Positions 16,823 through 25,225 of a stretch of 64,000 nt of DNA are shown here, piece after piece; position 1 is the stretch's first letter; every line of letters starts with the position of its first letter. The DNA lies in contig NZ_KB900626.1 of NCBI RefSeq assembly GCF_000379125.1, forward strand, positions 1,025,748 through 1,089,747. Direction: 5' to 3'. The notes beneath the pieces are model-generated. The model did not search any database. It was not told the origin of the DNA and was given only the letters and a program-made list of their open reading frames with translations. A program made the position numbers and the translations under genes. This DNA is from Methylosinus sp. LW4. GTDB taxonomy: Bacteria; Pseudomonadota; Alphaproteobacteria; Rhizobiales; Beijerinckiaceae.

Positions 16823-17443
16823 TCAGACCTCGTCTGCGACTCCGAGATCGAATTCCCCAAAGCCCGCTTCTTTTATTCGCCTATACAATTCATTGGATAT
16901 AAATAGAAACGAGTGAGTCGTCTGCTTGTCTCGCCAAAGATGAAAATTACGCGCGTTTTGCCGACGAATTTTTAATGGATGGAGTGAGCCTGCACGATAA
17001 AGGCGATCGCCATTATTGAGAGTCGAATATCTTCCTTCCACGATCGCATCAACGAGTCGACAGGCATTGAGAATGTAGCGACGCGGCTCTCGGAGCGTTC
17101 CGTCGACATCATAGATGTCGACGGGGAAAAATTGGTGCACGCCCGGCTCGAGCGCCTCGATGAGGTCGCGCACCTGGACGCTCAGACAGGGAGCCCCGCC
17201 AGAAACAAACGAAATATCAGGATTATGAGGTGAGAAGTCCTCTTCAGGGACATAGTCTGCGCGCAAAACCGATTGCGGCTGAGCTTCCGGCCGAATGCGT
17301 TCACCGACCACATTCTGCCATGTCATGAATTTTTGCCCTGCCGCGAATTCTTCACGCACCTCGCACCAAGGATAGGGCGATGGGTGCTGTTCGAGACTTG
17401 CGCTGATCACATATGCCACGGCATTTGCTCCGGGCGATTTCAA
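16823..17443 (-). CDS. Imm11-like (DUF1629) protein, possible orphan immunity protein
   Basis: 206 residues. The C-terminal half, with FFPVDIYDVDG, YILNACRLVDAI and FISNELYRRIKEAGF, resembles the DUF1629/Imm11 family found with polymorphic toxins. The gene is visibly more AT-rich than its neighbours (for example near 16850-17060), which suggests transfer. The only in-frame start is a TTG at 17443 with a weak ribosome site, so the 5' end is uncertain. No toxin gene lies beside it in the window. Family assignment is from motif memory, not a search. Confidence 0.6.
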   Translation of the reverse strand: MKSPGANAVAYVISASLEQHPSPYPWCEVREEFAAGQKFMTWQNVVGERIRPEAQPQSVLRADYVPEEDFSPHNPDISFVSGGAPCLSVQVRDLIEALEPGVHQFFPVDIYDVDGTLREPRRYILNACRLVDAIVEGRYSTLNNGDRLYRAGSLHPLKIRRQNARNFHLWRDKQTTHSFLFISNELYRRIKEAGFGEFDLGVADEV

Positions 17444-17502
17444 ATGGCTGGAGCTATGGTCTCGACTTCGTCGGCGAGTGCAAGCGGCGATTTGGAAATT
17501 TG

Positions 17503-17531
17503 ACGGCGGCGACGCATCGCGCCGCCGCCGT
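17503..17531 (-). terminator. Possible hairpin terminator after sodB
   Basis: ACGGCGGCG (17503-17511) pairs with CGCCGCCGT (17523-17531), 12 bases beyond the sodB stop on the minus strand. The following stretch reads TCAAATTTCC on that strand, so the T run is poor. Confidence 0.4.
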
Positions 17532-17542
17532 ATGAAACTGTC

Positions 17543-18142
17543 TTACTTCGTCGCGGCCTCGTAGAGCTCCTCGACATATTCCCAATTCACGAGATGCTCG
17601 AGGAAGGCCTTGAGGAAGTCGGCGCGGCGGTTGCGGTAGTCGATGTAATAGGCGTGTTCCCACACATCGGCGACCAGCAGCGGCTTGGCGCCGAACACCA
17701 GCGGGTTCTCGGCGTTCGGGGTCTTGCGCACGGCGAGCTTGCCGTCCTTGATCTCGAGCCACACCCAGCCGGAGCCGAACTGGCCGAGACCCTGGGTCTG
17801 GAACTCTTCCTTGAACTTGTCGACCGAGCCGAAGGACTCGACGATCGCCTTCTCGACCTTGGCGGGAATCGCGCCGCCACCATTCGGCTTCAGCCACTTC
17901 CAATATTCGGAGTGGTTGTAGATCTGCGCCACATTGTTGAAGATCGGCACGTTCTTGCCGTAGGAGGCGACGATGACCTCCTCGATCGGCTTACCCTCGA
18001 ACTCGGTGCCTTTGATCAGATTATTGGCGTTGGTGACATAGGTCGCATGATGCTTGTCGTGGTGATACTCGAAGGATTCCTTCGACAAATAAGGCTGCAG
18101 CGCATCATAGGCGTAGGGAAGGTCGGGAAGGGTGAAGGTCAT
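17543..18142 (-). CDS. sodB: Superoxide dismutase, Fe type
   Basis: 199 residues, the standard length of Fe/Mn superoxide dismutase. The four metal ligands are His27, His77 (AQIYNHSEYW), Asp159 and His163 (DVWEHAYY). Gln73 in AQIYNH is in the position favoured by Fe enzymes. It removes superoxide in the cytoplasm and probably has its own promoter in the 186-base gap upstream. Confidence 0.95.
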   Translation of the reverse strand: MTFTLPDLPYAYDALQPYLSKESFEYHHDKHHATYVTNANNLIKGTEFEGKPIEEVIVASYGKNVPIFNNVAQIYNHSEYWKWLKPNGGGAIPAKVEKAIVESFGSVDKFKEEFQTQGLGQFGSGWVWLEIKDGKLAVRKTPNAENPLVFGAKPLLVADVWEHAYYIDYRNRRADFLKAFLEHLVNWEYVEELYEAATK

Positions 18143-18287
18143 AATCCTTGCTCCTGACTGGGGTTCGCGAGCGCAGCATTCTCCGCTCGCCTCTACCTAG
18201 AACCCGGCAGGGCTCCAAGCAATCTCGCACGGCCGCAGTCTAACAATTTTCGTGCAAAGCTCGGACGACAAGCGCATTCCGGGCGCG

Positions 18288-18317
18288 AAAAAACCCGCCC
18301 GATCGGATCGGGCGGGT
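18288..18317 (-). terminator. Rho-independent terminator after the PmoD-like gene
   Basis: ACCCGCCCG and CGGGCGGGT form a 9-bp stem (18293-18301 with 18309-18317), and on the minus strand the stem is followed by six T (18288-18293). It lies 12 bases past the stop at 18329. Confidence 0.9.
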
Positions 18318-18328
18318 GGGGAAGCCGG

Positions 18329-19000
18329 CTATTCGGCCTGATGCAGCGCGGCGCCATGCGCCGGCTCCGTCGGCCGTCGCCGCCAGGCGATCAGCCAGAG
18401 GCCGGCGGAAAGCCCGAGGAAGCCGATCCCATAGAGAACATATTCGATCGTGTTCCACAGGCTGAGCACGCCGACGCGGAAGGGAAAGCGCGAACTCCAC
18501 TCATGCCCATCGCGATCGGCGACGGTGATGATGGCCACATAATTTCCCGCCTCCTTGAAGTCGTGCTCGAAGGTCATGGTCGCGTTGCGCTGTGTCTTCG
18601 GCGGCGCGTAGAATTGCGTCGCCGCCTCTATATCGGCTCCTTCGCCGCCCTCCTTGACGATGCGCACGCCGATGGCGATGTCGCGCACATCCACGGCCGG
18701 GGCGGGCGGCGCGGAAGACGGCGCCTGATTCTGCGCCATGTAGGAATCGGGCTGGCGACCCAATTCTATAGCGGTCAGCGCGATTACCGTCGGACCCGTC
18801 TGGGCGATGTCGTCGCAGAATTCTTCCGGCTCGCCCTTTCGCTGATAGCCGATGAAATGCACTTTCACCGGCCCGACCGTCGTCACGCATTCGTCCTGCT
18901 CGAGCTTTACTCCTCCATGAGCGAAAGCATTTTCAGCCATCGCCGAAGCGAGAAGAAAGGTGAGCATAAATAAGCTACGCCTCGAAGAGCGCGTATCCAT
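18329..19000 (-). CDS. PmoD-like periplasmic protein, orphan paralogue with changed ligands
   Basis: 223 residues: signal peptide cleaved near AFA|H28, periplasmic domain, C-terminal membrane helix (VLYGIGFLGLSAGLWLIAW). It matches the PmoD at 9568 in plan and locally: Cys38 and Cys62 (EFCDDI) have the same 24-residue spacing as Cys41 and Cys65 of PmoD, and both end TF.H.F...G.... ahead of the helix. The Met residues around the first Cys are absent; instead there are Glu, Asp and His (HGG near the N-terminus, VKVHF). An insertion of about 30 residues rich in Ala/Pro separates the two halves. A good ribosome site (AGGGGAG) precedes the ATG, and a terminator follows, so it is monocistronic. The function is unknown. 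Confidence 0.75.
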   Translation of the reverse strand: MDTRSSRRSLFMLTFLLASAMAENAFAHGGVKLEQDECVTTVGPVKVHFIGYQRKGEPEEFCDDIAQTGPTVIALTAIELGRQPDSYMAQNQAPSSAPPAPAVDVRDIAIGVRIVKEGGEGADIEAATQFYAPPKTQRNATMTFEHDFKEAGNYVAIITVADRDGHEWSSRFPFRVGVLSLWNTIEYVLYGIGFLGLSAGLWLIAWRRRPTEPAHGAALHQAE

Positions 19001-19311
19001 GGTTTCGACTCCCCTGAATTAGGCGGATCGTCGCCGCTTTCCGTCCGAGAGACGTTTGTCTCTACTTTTGATGTCTGTATTCATATCGTCGAATTCCATG
19101 TGGCGTTACGACGCATATATGTTGTTTTCTACGGGCTTGAATATTATGTGCAGGCGCCGGTCGACGAAGGGCGCCGCGGGCCTCCACAATCGCGCCGGAA
19201 TTGTCGCGCCGAATGCAGCGCGAAAACCGTCGGAGCGGCGCGCGAGCCGGCGTGCTAACAAGCGTTCGGCGGCGTGATCTTTGTCGCCATGTGAGATCGA
19301 AGAGGCGGAAC
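19001..19311. other. Divergent intergenic region
   Basis: 311 bases between the PmoD-like gene and the membrane protein at 19312. The part 19060-19150 is AT-rich and probably carries promoters for both. I see no gene; a short reading frame at 19056-19277 has no ribosome site. Confidence 0.4.
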
Positions 19312-19839
19312 ATGCGGAGCGTCTGGTTCTTTCGGCTGACGCGTTGGGGCGTTTTCGGGCTCGGCGCGGCGCTCGCGGCGTGGGGCGTCGCGGCCATGTT
19401 CGAGGGCTGGGACAAAATCCAGATCGAGCGTGGCTGGAGCCTGTTCATCGCGGGCGCGGTGGCGCTCTCCGGCGGCGTGGTGACTGTGGCGATCGCCGCC
19501 GCTCTGTCGCGTCTCGACCACGCGCTCGCGACATTCTCTCCGCAGGCGCCGCGCGTCGACGCTCCGGCGCCCGCTCCCGTGATATCGCAGCCGGCCCCGG
19601 CGCCGGAGATGGAGCCGCCGCCGGCGATGGCCCCGCCGACCGCCATGGCGCCGCCGCCGGGCTTCGAAGCCTATGCGCCCAAGCGCTATGTCGAGGCGGA
19701 ACCGGTCGAGGTCGACCGCTATGAGAATGGCGGCGCGCTCTATGTGATGTTTTCCGACGGCTCGGTCGAGATTCGCGGCGAGGGCCGCGTGCGGCGCTTC
19801 GCCTCGCTCTCCGAGCTGCGGGCGCAGGTCAACGCCTGA
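19312..19839 (+). CDS. Membrane protein with Pro-rich linker, unknown function
   Basis: 175 residues from the ATG at 19312 behind AGAGGCGG. Two membrane helices (VFGLGAALAAWGVAAMF and SLFIAGAVALSGGVVTVAIAA) are followed by a Pro/Ala-rich linker and a C-terminal cytoplasmic piece ending GALYVMFSDGSVEIRGEG and FASLSELRAQV. The tail looks like a small folded domain that I cannot name. A longer in-frame start at 19201 lies in the intergenic region and was rejected. Confidence 0.7.
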   Translation: MRSVWFFRLTRWGVFGLGAALAAWGVAAMFEGWDKIQIERGWSLFIAGAVALSGGVVTVAIAAALSRLDHALATFSPQAPRVDAPAPAPVISQPAPAPEMEPPPAMAPPTAMAPPPGFEAYAPKRYVEAEPVEVDRYENGGALYVMFSDGSVEIRGEGRVRRFASLSELRAQVNA

Positions 19840-19845
19840 CTCGTT

Positions 19846-20646
19846 TCAGACCGCCAGCGAGATCGTCACCGGCACATGGTCCGAGGGGCGCGTCCAATTG
19901 CGCGCCTCGCGCAGCACATGCATCTGCTGCAGCGTTTCGGAGAGCGCCTCGCTCGCCCAAATATGATCGAGCCGGCGGCCGCGGTCGGATTTCTCCCAAT
20001 CCGAGGCGCGATAGCTCCACCACGTATAGAGCTTCTCCTCCTTGGGCACGAAGCGGCGCATCGCGTCGATCCAGCGTCCCGCGTCGATGACGCGGCCGAG
20101 CTTCTCCACCTCGATCGGCGTATGGCTCACCACTTGGAGCAGCGCCTTATGGCTCCAGACGTCCTGCTCCAGCGGCGCGATATTGAGGTCGCCGGCCAGC
20201 ACCACGCGGCCGTCGGTCACGCGGTCGCGCGCGATCCATTCGGCCATCTCGTCCAGAAAATCGAGCTTATGGGCGAATTTCGGATTGATCTCGCGATTGG
20301 GCTCGTCGCCGCCGGCCGGCACGTAGAAATTATGGATCGTGACCGGCGTTCCGCCATTGGGGACGCCGACCGACACATGGCGGGCGTCGCCTTTCTCGCA
20401 GAAATCGCGCGTCTCCAGCAGCTCCAGCGGCTGCTTCGAGACGATGGCGACGCCGTGATAGCCCTTCTGGCCATTGATGGCGAAATGCTCATAGCCGAGC
20501 GCGCGAAAATCCGAATAGGGGAATTCGGCGTTGCGGCACTTGGTCTCCTGCAGGCAGATGACGTCCGGCGCGTGCTCCTTCAAGAATTGCGCGACGATCG
20601 GCATGCGCAGGCGCACGGAATTGATGTTCCAGGTGGTGATCTTCAT
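19846..20646 (-). CDS. xthA: Exodeoxyribonuclease III
   Basis: 266 residues with the AP-endonuclease family motifs: TWNINSVR, LQETK (Glu34), the GDLNIAP active-site block and the terminal SDHVPV. It cuts at abasic sites and removes 3' blocking groups in base excision repair. It converges with the membrane protein gene at 19312, six bases away, and lies downstream of the YcjF-like gene. Confidence 0.95.
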   Translation of the reverse strand: MKITTWNINSVRLRMPIVAQFLKEHAPDVICLQETKCRNAEFPYSDFRALGYEHFAINGQKGYHGVAIVSKQPLELLETRDFCEKGDARHVSVGVPNGGTPVTIHNFYVPAGGDEPNREINPKFAHKLDFLDEMAEWIARDRVTDGRVVLAGDLNIAPLEQDVWSHKALLQVVSHTPIEVEKLGRVIDAGRWIDAMRRFVPKEEKLYTWWSYRASDWEKSDRGRRLDHIWASEALSETLQQMHVLREARNWTRPSDHVPVTISLAV

Positions 20647-20688
20647 CCGCTTGTCTTCTCGAGAGGGAAAATCCGCGCCGCCATATCG

Positions 20689-21768
20689 TCAGCCGCCGCT
20701 GCTGCGGTCGCCGAACAAGAAAGGCGCCACATCGGCGACGCCGGGGGCCTTTTCGGCGCTGAAGGGCATGGGCCGGCAGACCGCCATGGCCGAGAGGCCG
20801 ACGCGCGCGGTCAAGAGGCCGTTGAGCACGCCCTCGCCGAGCTTGGCGGAGAGCTTGGCGGCGATGCCATGGCCGACCACCTGCTGCAGCAGCGAATCGC
20901 CGATGGCGAGGCCGCCGGTGATGGCGAGATGCGCGCCGACCGAGCGCGCGAGCTTGAAGAAGCCCAGCATTCCCGGTCGGCCGCCATAGATTTCCGCGAT
21001 GCGGCGCATCAGCCGTATCGCCTGCGCGGCGACGAACAGCACGTCGAGCAGAGCGCGCGGGCTGACCGTGGTGACGATGGAGACGCGCTTGGAGGCGTCG
21101 GCGATCTCGCGCCGCGCCTGCGCGTCCAGCGGATGCGCGATATGGCGCTCGGCGAGATCGACGAGATCGCGCCCATCGATGATCTGCTGCGAGAACTCCA
21201 GCACCAGCGCGCGCGCGCGGCCGGTCTCGGGGCGATCCTCATAGAGCTTGCACAGCTCCTTCACATGCTCACGCGCGGCTTTGATGTCGTCGCGAAGCCG
21301 CGCCTCGGCGAGGGCGATATGCAGCTTGGCGATGCGATTCTGCCGCGCGATGGCGGCGATCTCCTTGGCCAGCATCGCCGCCGCGGCGACGAGCGCCAGG
21401 CCGGCGAGCGCGAGCCCGACAGTTCCGAGCATGGCCGAATGCGCGAAAAGGTCCTCGACCAGATTGGTGAGCCACATGCCGGCGGCCAGCGACAGCAGCC
21501 CGCCCACGGCCGAGACGAACAATCCGCCCCAGGAGACCAGCATGCTGCGGAGCACGCCGCGCTTCTGCGCGGCCTCGATCGCCTTCTCTTCCTCGACGAA
21601 GTCGCGCGGGGCGGTCTCGGCCTCGAGCGCGAAGACGTCGATCTGCGCCTCGAAGACGCTGGGCTGGGCTCGTTCCGCCTCCTGCGGCTTCGCGCTTTTG
21701 GGGGGGACGATCTGCTCGCCGTCGAGGCGGAAGGCGCGCGGGCGCGGTCTGCGTTCTGGTTCCGTCAT
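20689..21768 (-). CDS. YcjF-like membrane protein (TIGR01620 / DUF697 family)
   Basis: 359 residues. A charged Pro-rich N-terminus is followed by two membrane helices (residues about 82-130) and a C-terminal DUF697-type domain with GARL-like helices (IGDSLLQQVVGHGIAAKLSAKLGEG, split here only by description). This matches the TIGR01620 family of inner-membrane proteins whose role is unknown. In other proteobacteria it is next to ycjX, an ATPase gene; that partner is not adjacent here. Confidence 0.8.
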   Translation of the reverse strand: MTEPERRPRPRAFRLDGEQIVPPKSAKPQEAERAQPSVFEAQIDVFALEAETAPRDFVEEEKAIEAAQKRGVLRSMLVSWGGLFVSAVGGLLSLAAGMWLTNLVEDLFAHSAMLGTVGLALAGLALVAAAAMLAKEIAAIARQNRIAKLHIALAEARLRDDIKAAREHVKELCKLYEDRPETGRARALVLEFSQQIIDGRDLVDLAERHIAHPLDAQARREIADASKRVSIVTTVSPRALLDVLFVAAQAIRLMRRIAEIYGGRPGMLGFFKLARSVGAHLAITGGLAIGDSLLQQVVGHGIAAKLSAKLGEGVLNGLLTARVGLSAMAVCRPMPFSAEKAPGVADVAPFLFGDRSSGG

Positions 21769-21910
21769 CTCTGTCGCTTCGATGGCGCTTTCGCCCCGCA
21801 GCTTTCTAGCGCATGGGGGGCGGCTCCGCTCGGGAAAATTGCCGCCCGCGCAGAGCTCTCGACAGAAAACATCGGAGGCGGGGCCATCTCGCCCCGCCGA
21901 CAGCGCTCTG

Positions 21911-21950
21911 GTCTCAGGCGGGAGCTCAGGGTCTCAGGCGGGAGCCCATG
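21911..21950. repeat. 20-bp tandem duplication at the end of the GST gene
   Basis: The unit starting GTCTCAGGCGGGAGC occurs at 21911 and again at 21931, with the first 15 bases identical. The right-hand copy carries the GST stop codon at 21934-21936; the left-hand copy lies just past it, so the duplicated stop gives no change in the protein. Confidence 0.7.
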
Positions 21951-22563
21951 CCTGCCGCGCGGCGAGCTTCTCATTGTGCTCGAGGGCGCGCAGCCGCGCC
22001 GGGCGATTCTCGAGGCCGGCCCAATAGGCCTCGAACTCCGGCCGCTTCTCCAGCACGCCGAAGCGCATGCCGAAGCCGATCATCGAGCCGAGATAGACAT
22101 CGGCCGCGCTGAAGGCATCGCCGGCGATATAGCGCCGCCCCGCCAGCGCTTTCGCCAGAGTGTCCAGCACGGCGGCGTATGAGCCGTAGCCGAAGCTCCG
22201 CTGCCTGTCCGCGGCCGGGTCCCAGCCGACGGAATGATTGCTCATCGCCGGCTCCACGCAGCCGGCGGCGAAGAACAGCCAGCGATAATAGGCGCTGCGC
22301 TCGGCCGTCGGCGGCGCGAGGCCGGCCTGCGGAAAGGCGTCGGCGAGATAGGCGCAGATGGCCGCGGCCTCCGTCACCACCTTGTCTCCGTGGCGGATCG
22401 CCGGCACCTTGCCCATGGGGTTGATGGCGAGGAACTCGGGCGATTTGATCGTGGTCCCATATTCCTGGATCTCGACGGAATAGGGCGCGCCGATCTCCTC
22501 GAGCAGCCAATGCACGATCATGCCGCGCGATTGCGGATTGGTGTAGAAAACGATCTTCGACAT
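21934..22563 (-). CDS. Glutathione S-transferase (from internal start)
   Basis: 209 residues from the ATG at 22563, preceded by AAAGGAG at ideal distance, so it can be translated on its own even though it shares the frame of the regulator upstream. The N-terminal thioredoxin-like domain shows FYTNPQSRGMIVHWLLEEIG, NPMGKVPAI and the TEAAAICAYLAD block; the C-terminal helical domain contains the FSAADVYLGS motif. It would conjugate glutathione to an unknown electrophile. Related regulator-GST gene pairs are common, which suggests that the regulator controls this gene. Confidence 0.85.
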   Translation of the reverse strand: MSKIVFYTNPQSRGMIVHWLLEEIGAPYSVEIQEYGTTIKSPEFLAINPMGKVPAIRHGDKVVTEAAAICAYLADAFPQAGLAPPTAERSAYYRWLFFAAGCVEPAMSNHSVGWDPAADRQRSFGYGSYAAVLDTLAKALAGRRYIAGDAFSAADVYLGSMIGFGMRFGVLEKRPEFEAYWAGLENRPARLRALEHNEKLAARQAWAPA

Positions 22564-23295
22564 AGAATCTCCTTTCGCGGTCGGGGACGCGAGACGTCCA
22601 TAAGCCGACACGCTGTCAGATTCTGTCAGCATCGAGCGCCGCCACTCCTTTTGCAGCGTCTGGCGTCGGCGCGGCGGGCGCTCCTCCAGCATTTCCGCCG
22701 CCTCGATGCGATCCGCGCGGAAATGGCGAAAATCGCCTCTCAGCTCGCACCAGGCGACGAGCACGCGGGCCGATTCGAAAAAGCCGAGCGCCACCGGCCA
22801 GACGACGCGCCTCGTGCGCGCGCCTTTGCCGTCGGCGTAAGAGATGGCGAGCTTGCGCTCCTCGCGCAGGGCGCGGCGCAGCAGCTTCAGCTCGGCGACA
22901 TGCGCGCGCGACCAAGGCGGGCCGACGATCAGCGCGTCGTCCGACGTGCACGACCGCCCTTGCGGGAGCACGGCGGAAATTTTCGCCATCGCGCTCTGCG
23001 CGGCGCGCGAAAGTCCGTCGTCGGTGCGCTGCGCCACCCATTTGGCGCCGAGCTCCAGCGCCTCGATCTCTTCCTCGGAGAACATCAGCGGCGGCATCAG
23101 AAAGCCGGGCCGCAGGACATAGCCGACGCCCGGCTCGCCCTCGATCTCCGCGCCCATGGCCTGCAGCGCCGCGATATCGCGATAGAGCGTGCGCAAGGAG
23201 ACGCCGGCCGCGCGCGCGAGCTCGGCGCCGCTGACCGGGCGTCGGCGCCCGCGCAGGAGCTGCAAGAGTTCGAAGAGGCGGCCGGCGCGCGACAT
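21934..23295 (-). CDS. WYL-type HTH regulator reading in frame into a glutathione S-transferase
   Basis: The frame opened by the ATG at 23295 runs 453 codons without a stop. Residues 1 to about 60 form a YafY-type HTH (SGAELARAAGVSLRTLYRDI). Residues about 130-225 are a WYL-like domain ending VWPVALGFFESARVLVAW and HFRADRIEAAEML. Instead of stopping, the frame continues through about 24 residues into a complete GST whose own Met is residue 245. The regulator may thus be made as a fusion, with free GST from the internal start. A sequencing error or a recently lost stop is the alternative. It lies 41 bases after the LuxR-type gene. Confidence 0.65.
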   Translation of the reverse strand: MSRAGRLFELLQLLRGRRRPVSGAELARAAGVSLRTLYRDIAALQAMGAEIEGEPGVGYVLRPGFLMPPLMFSEEEIEALELGAKWVAQRTDDGLSRAAQSAMAKISAVLPQGRSCTSDDALIVGPPWSRAHVAELKLLRRALREERKLAISYADGKGARTRRVVWPVALGFFESARVLVAWCELRGDFRHFRADRIEAAEMLEERPPRRRQTLQKEWRRSMLTESDSVSAYGRLASPTAKGDSMSKIVFYTNPQSRGMIVHWLLEEIGAPYSVEIQEYGTTIKSPEFLAINPMGKVPAIRHGDKVVTEAAAICAYLADAFPQAGLAPPTAERSAYYRWLFFAAGCVEPAMSNHSVGWDPAADRQRSFGYGSYAAVLDTLAKALAGRRYIAGDAFSAADVYLGSMIGFGMRFGVLEKRPEFEAYWAGLENRPARLRALEHNEKLAARQAWAPA

Positions 23296-23336
23296 GGGAC
23301 GTGATGCTAGCACGGGACGCGGAGCGGTTCGCGATC

Positions 23337-24434
23337 CTAGTCCTTCGGCGGACGCGGCGGCTTGAGCTGGCTCGCCAGCAGCGCGACGAGGCTGGACTGC
23401 CGGCCGACTCCCGTCTTGGCGAAGACGCTCTTGAGCTGGCTGCGAACAGTCGCGGGCGTCGTGCCCTGCCGCCTCGCGATCTGCCCCGGAGACAGGCCCG
23501 AGACGATGCCGCTGGCGACGCAAGCCTCGGCGGCGGTGAGATCGAAGAGGCCGCGGATCACCGCCGCGTCGAGCGCTTGGCGGAGCGCGATGGGCGCGAC
23601 CACCAGAAGGGCGCAGCCGCCGTCGAAAAGATCGCGCGATTCGCCCGCCATCGGAATGAGATGGACGACCGCCGCTGCGCCGTCGCGGCCGCGGGCGGGA
23701 AAGGAGCGCGGGGTCGTGGCCGCAGGGCTCGACACATCGGCGAGCGCGCGCCGCAGCATGCCATTGGCGGCGGAGTCGGCGAGAGCGACGCGGTCGTCCG
23801 GTAGCCAAAGGACATGGGGCGTCATCGTCTCGATGAGCGAATTGGCGGCGAGGGCGCGCCCGCGCGCGTCGAGAGCGGCGGCGGGGAGGCCGATCAGCGC
23901 CAGCGCTTCGGTGGCGGCGCGCAGCCGCTCGAGCCGCCAGCGCGCCGCCAGAAAGCCGGCGCGCGCGAGATGCGGACGAAACGCGTCGAGCCGCGCGATA
24001 TCGGCGGGCGAGAAGGCCGGCTGGCCGATGCGTCGGCTGATATGAACCACCACGAAATCCTCTGTCGGCATGGGCATGGCCGTGGCGGCGGCATGGCTCA
24101 GGCCATTGGGCGTTCCCCAATGCGTCATCACCGGATCGGCGAACCATTCTTCCGACGTGAACACGGTCTCGGCGTCGAGGAATCCGGCCCGGTCGGCGGC
24201 GAGCAGCCTTATGGGCGCCTCGCTGCGCGCGCTGGCCGGCGACCGCAGATAGTCGTCGACGCCGACCATTTCGGGGGAATGTCGCCAGCCGACCCAGGAG
24301 TCGCTGCGCCGCGTGAGAATGATTCCGCCGGCGGCGTCCGCCGAGGCGGCGAGCTCGTGCATCGCGCGCGGCCAGAGATCGGGATCGGTGGCGGCGCGAT
24401 AGATGAGCTCGACGAGGCTTTCGAAATCGATCAT
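23337..24434 (-). CDS. LuxR-family transcriptional regulator
   Basis: 365 residues. The C-terminal 60 residues are a LuxR-type HTH (LTAAEACVASGIVSGLSPGQ, then RSQLKSVFAKTGVGRQSSLV). The N-terminal part starts DFESLVELIYRAATDPDLWP, the opening seen in PAS-like sensor regions of many alphaproteobacterial LuxR proteins. The signal is unknown. It is transcribed towards the regulator-GST gene, 41 bases away, and diverges from plsY. Confidence 0.85.
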   Translation of the reverse strand: MIDFESLVELIYRAATDPDLWPRAMHELAASADAAGGIILTRRSDSWVGWRHSPEMVGVDDYLRSPASARSEAPIRLLAADRAGFLDAETVFTSEEWFADPVMTHWGTPNGLSHAAATAMPMPTEDFVVVHISRRIGQPAFSPADIARLDAFRPHLARAGFLAARWRLERLRAATEALALIGLPAAALDARGRALAANSLIETMTPHVLWLPDDRVALADSAANGMLRRALADVSSPAATTPRSFPARGRDGAAAVVHLIPMAGESRDLFDGGCALLVVAPIALRQALDAAVIRGLFDLTAAEACVASGIVSGLSPGQIARRQGTTPATVRSQLKSVFAKTGVGRQSSLVALLASQLKPPRPPKD

Positions 24435-24595
24435 GGCCGGGCTCGAATATGAATTTTCGAAATGAGAAAACCAAGCTTGTGCGAATGTCGAAGCAGCTTT
24501 CGCGCCAGCGCGAGGCGTCGCGCATTTCGGCGCCGCTTCGGGCTCGGCTTGCGGCGCGCTTCGGGCTCGACTAGTTTGCGCGCCGCGTTCGGCGA

Positions 24596-25225
24596 ATGGC
24601 GCCGGCGGCGCGGCGCGGGTCCTTCTCCTTGGCGTTTTCTTCTTTTCCAGAGCTCGGCGCGCTGGCGGTCGGCTATCTGCTCGGCTCGATCCCCTTCGGC
24701 CTTCTGCTGACGCGGCTCGCGGGGACGACCGACATTCGCTCGATCGGCTCCGGCAATATAGGCGCGACCAATGTTCTGCGCACCGGCCGCAAGGATCTCG
24801 CCGCAGCCACTCTGCTGCTCGACGCGCTCAAAGGCGTCGCCGCCGCGCTCATCGGCGCGCAGATATCGCCGGACGGCGCCGTCATCGCCGCGGCGGCCGC
24901 CTTTATCGGCCATATAGCGCCCGTCTGGCTGCGCTTTCGCGGCGGCAAGGGCGTGGCGACATTTTTGGGCGCGCTGTTCGGCATCAGCTGGCCGGCGGGC
25001 CTCACCTTCGCGGCCGTGTGGCTGTCGATGGCGGCGCTGTTCCGCTACTCCTCGCTCTCCGCGTTGGCGGCGAGCCTCGCTTCGCCGCTCGCTCTCGCGG
25101 CGATGGGCCATGGCCCTGAGGCCGTCGTCTTCGCCGCCATGGCGGCGCTGCTGTGGTGGAAGCATCGCGACAATATCCGCCGGCTTCTCTCCGGCAATGA
25201 GAGCCGCATTGGGCAGAAGGCATGA
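24596..25225 (+). CDS. plsY: Glycerol-3-phosphate acyltransferase PlsY
   Basis: 209 residues with five to six membrane helices. PlsY motifs are present: GSIPFGLLL, the [15 protein letters not shown] block and [13 protein letters not shown]. It transfers the acyl group from acyl-phosphate to glycerol-3-phosphate, the first step of membrane phospholipid synthesis. The stop overlaps the next start (ATGA at 25222), so it is translationally coupled to dprA, an arrangement common in alphaproteobacteria. Confidence 0.93.
   Translation: MAPAARRGSFSLAFSSFPELGALAVGYLLGSIPFGLLLTRLAGTTDIRSIGSGNIGATNVLRTGRKDLAAATLLLDALKGVAAALIGAQISPDGAVIAAAAAFIGHIAPVWLRFRGGKGVATFLGALFGISWPAGLTFAAVWLSMAALFRYSSLSALAASLASPLALAAMGHGPEAVVFAAMAALLWWKHRDNIRRLLSGNESRIGQKA

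Noticed and set aside
19876..22182. 768-codon plus-strand reading frame
   Set aside because: It crosses xthA, the YcjF-like gene and the GST gene on the opposite strand, each with recognisable protein motifs.
23296..24525. Extension of the regulator-GST frame upstream to 24525
   Set aside because: This part overlaps the LuxR-type gene in another frame and has no features; the regulator start at 23295 fits the HTH family.
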